DNA of 64,000 nt, taken from the NCBI GenBank assembly GCA_965229345.1, contig OZ245872.1, positions 3,534,001 to 3,598,000 of the forward strand, given 5' to 3'. Shown here one piece after another: positions 63,480 to 64,000 of this stretch (the first letter of the stretch is position 1; every line of letters begins with the position of its first letter). The notes beneath the pieces are model-generated. The model was given only the letters and a program-made list of their open reading frames with translations, did no database searches and was not told where the DNA came from. This DNA is from PBB1 sp965229345. Lineage in GTDB: Bacteria > Pseudomonadota > Gammaproteobacteria > Burkholderiales > Burkholderiaceae_C. The translations under genes were made by a program, and so were the position numbers.

Positions 63480-63941
63480 ATGACTCCTCTCGATACCTCA
63501 GACGACGAAGCAGAGGCCTCCCTGCTCTACAACGTGGTGTATTGCAGCCGCGCGTCGGCAGATGTGGACGACGCTGCAGTAGCACGCATCATCGAGACGT
63601 CGCGGCGACACAACCGTGCACGCAGCATCACCGGCTTGCTGGTGTTCGGCAGCGGGATCTTCTTCCAGTGGCTGGAGGGGCCGCGCGAGCAGGTGGAACA
63701 GCTCATGGCACTGCTGAAAACCGACGCCCGCCATCGGGAAGTCGTTTCGCTGAGCGAAAGCGAGGAAGTCCGCGAGCGGCTCTTCTCGGACTGGGACATG
63801 GAGCGAGTGTCACCCGACGACATCCGCGACGTTCTGGAAGACGCGCTCGAATCGGCCGAAGACCCGCGCCACGCCAAGATGCTGGCGCTGCTGCTCGAGC
63901 ATCTAGACTCCGGCCAGTTGCGCGAACTCAGCGCCGCCTGA
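63480..63941 (+). CDS. BLUF-domain blue-light photoreceptor
   Basis: FAD-binding blue-light sensor (153 aa from the ATG at 63480). From that start the flavin-site residues fall at Tyr21 and Ser23 (NVVYCSRAS), Asn45 (RRHNRARSITG) and Gln63 (IFFQWLEGP), the same numbers as in AppA as I recall them; Trp105 and Met107 (LFSDWDME) match the switching pair. A helical tail (about residues 110-153) follows with no output domain, typical of short BLUF proteins that act by protein contact. GTG 63414 and ATG 63438 are alternative starts. Partner unknown. Confidence 0.93.
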   Translation: MTPLDTSDDEAEASLLYNVVYCSRASADVDDAAVARIIETSRRHNRARSITGLLVFGSGIFFQWLEGPREQVEQLMALLKTDARHREVVSLSESEEVRERLFSDWDMERVSPDDIRDVLEDALESAEDPRHAKMLALLLEHLDSGQLRELSAA

Positions 63942-63954
63942 TACACCGACTCGC

Positions 63955-63981
63955 CGCGGCCTGCGCGAAGCGGGCCGCGGG
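63955..63981 (+). terminator. Stem-loop after the BLUF gene
   Basis: CCGCGGCC and GGCCGCGG form a perfect 8-base stem with an 11-base loop, 13 bases behind the stop. No T-run is seen before the window end. Confidence 0.4.
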
Positions 63982-64000
63982 AGGAACCTGAAGTTCTCTA

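Overview
This 64-kb window is chromosomal DNA from a high-GC betaproteobacterium of the order Burkholderiales. Gene orders support this: sdhCDAB-sdhE-gltA next to a GntR regulator and mdh, smc-zipA-ligA, and dapC-dapD. A light-harvesting LH2 operon (pucB-pucA-pucC) makes it a purple photosynthetic member, probably near Rubrivivax/Roseateles; the LH2 alpha subunit carries an Ala/Pro-rich C-terminal extension as in Rubrivivax gelatinosus. I see no insertion sequence, integrase, prophage or CRISPR array.

Layout: 1-6.3 kb is a TCA-cycle block. gltA (cut by the window edge), sdhE, sdhB, sdhA, sdhD, sdhC and a GntR/HutC regulator lie on the minus strand, divergent from mdh; a perfect palindrome between regulator and mdh looks like the operator. 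A small secreted protein and acnB follow. 9.7-16.5 kb (minus) is ligA, zipA, smc. 16.7-23.1 kb (plus) holds dapC, dapD, a PilT/PilU-type ATPase, prmB and a YheS-type ABC-F ATPase. 23.2-27.6 kb holds ohr, a PQQ-type sugar dehydrogenase coupled to a dihaem cytochrome c, an asparaginase, and lexA behind two SOS boxes.

28-33 kb holds uncharacterised ORFs, a D-2-hydroxyacid dehydrogenase, a two-gene ChrA chromate transporter and the puc operon. Two tandem TGT-N12-ACA (PpsR/CrtJ-type) sites precede pucB, a stem-loop separates pucBA from pucC, and a 42-residue membrane protein gene follows. 33-40 kb: alaS, a VapBC-like toxin-antitoxin pair, gabD, an LpxO-like hydroxylase, a degenerate GGDEF protein, tRNA-Gly(CCC). 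40-47 kb: trmB and a complete RND efflux operon. 47-54 kb: a DMT permease, a recJ-linked conserved protein, recJ, a second PQQ-type dehydrogenase, a PHP phosphoesterase, a small membrane protein and a YciO-family protein. 54-58 kb (minus): a thioredoxin-fold protein, RidA, plsY, ybaK, an AT-rich glycosyltransferase gene, a GNAT acetyltransferase and an orphan DUF4212 protein. 58.4-64 kb: prfB with its programmed frameshift, pepN, fbp, tRNA-Thr(CGT) and a BLUF blue-light receptor.

Most genes are housekeeping. The most interesting parts are the light-related ones (LH2 operon with tandem repressor sites, the small gene behind pucC, and the BLUF protein with all flavin-site residues), the periplasmic dehydrogenase-cytochrome pair, a set of genes with -10-like boxes directly before the start codon (candidate leaderless mRNAs), and a likely CTG start in the split chromate transporter. 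I found no gene cluster that I could defend as an entirely new system.
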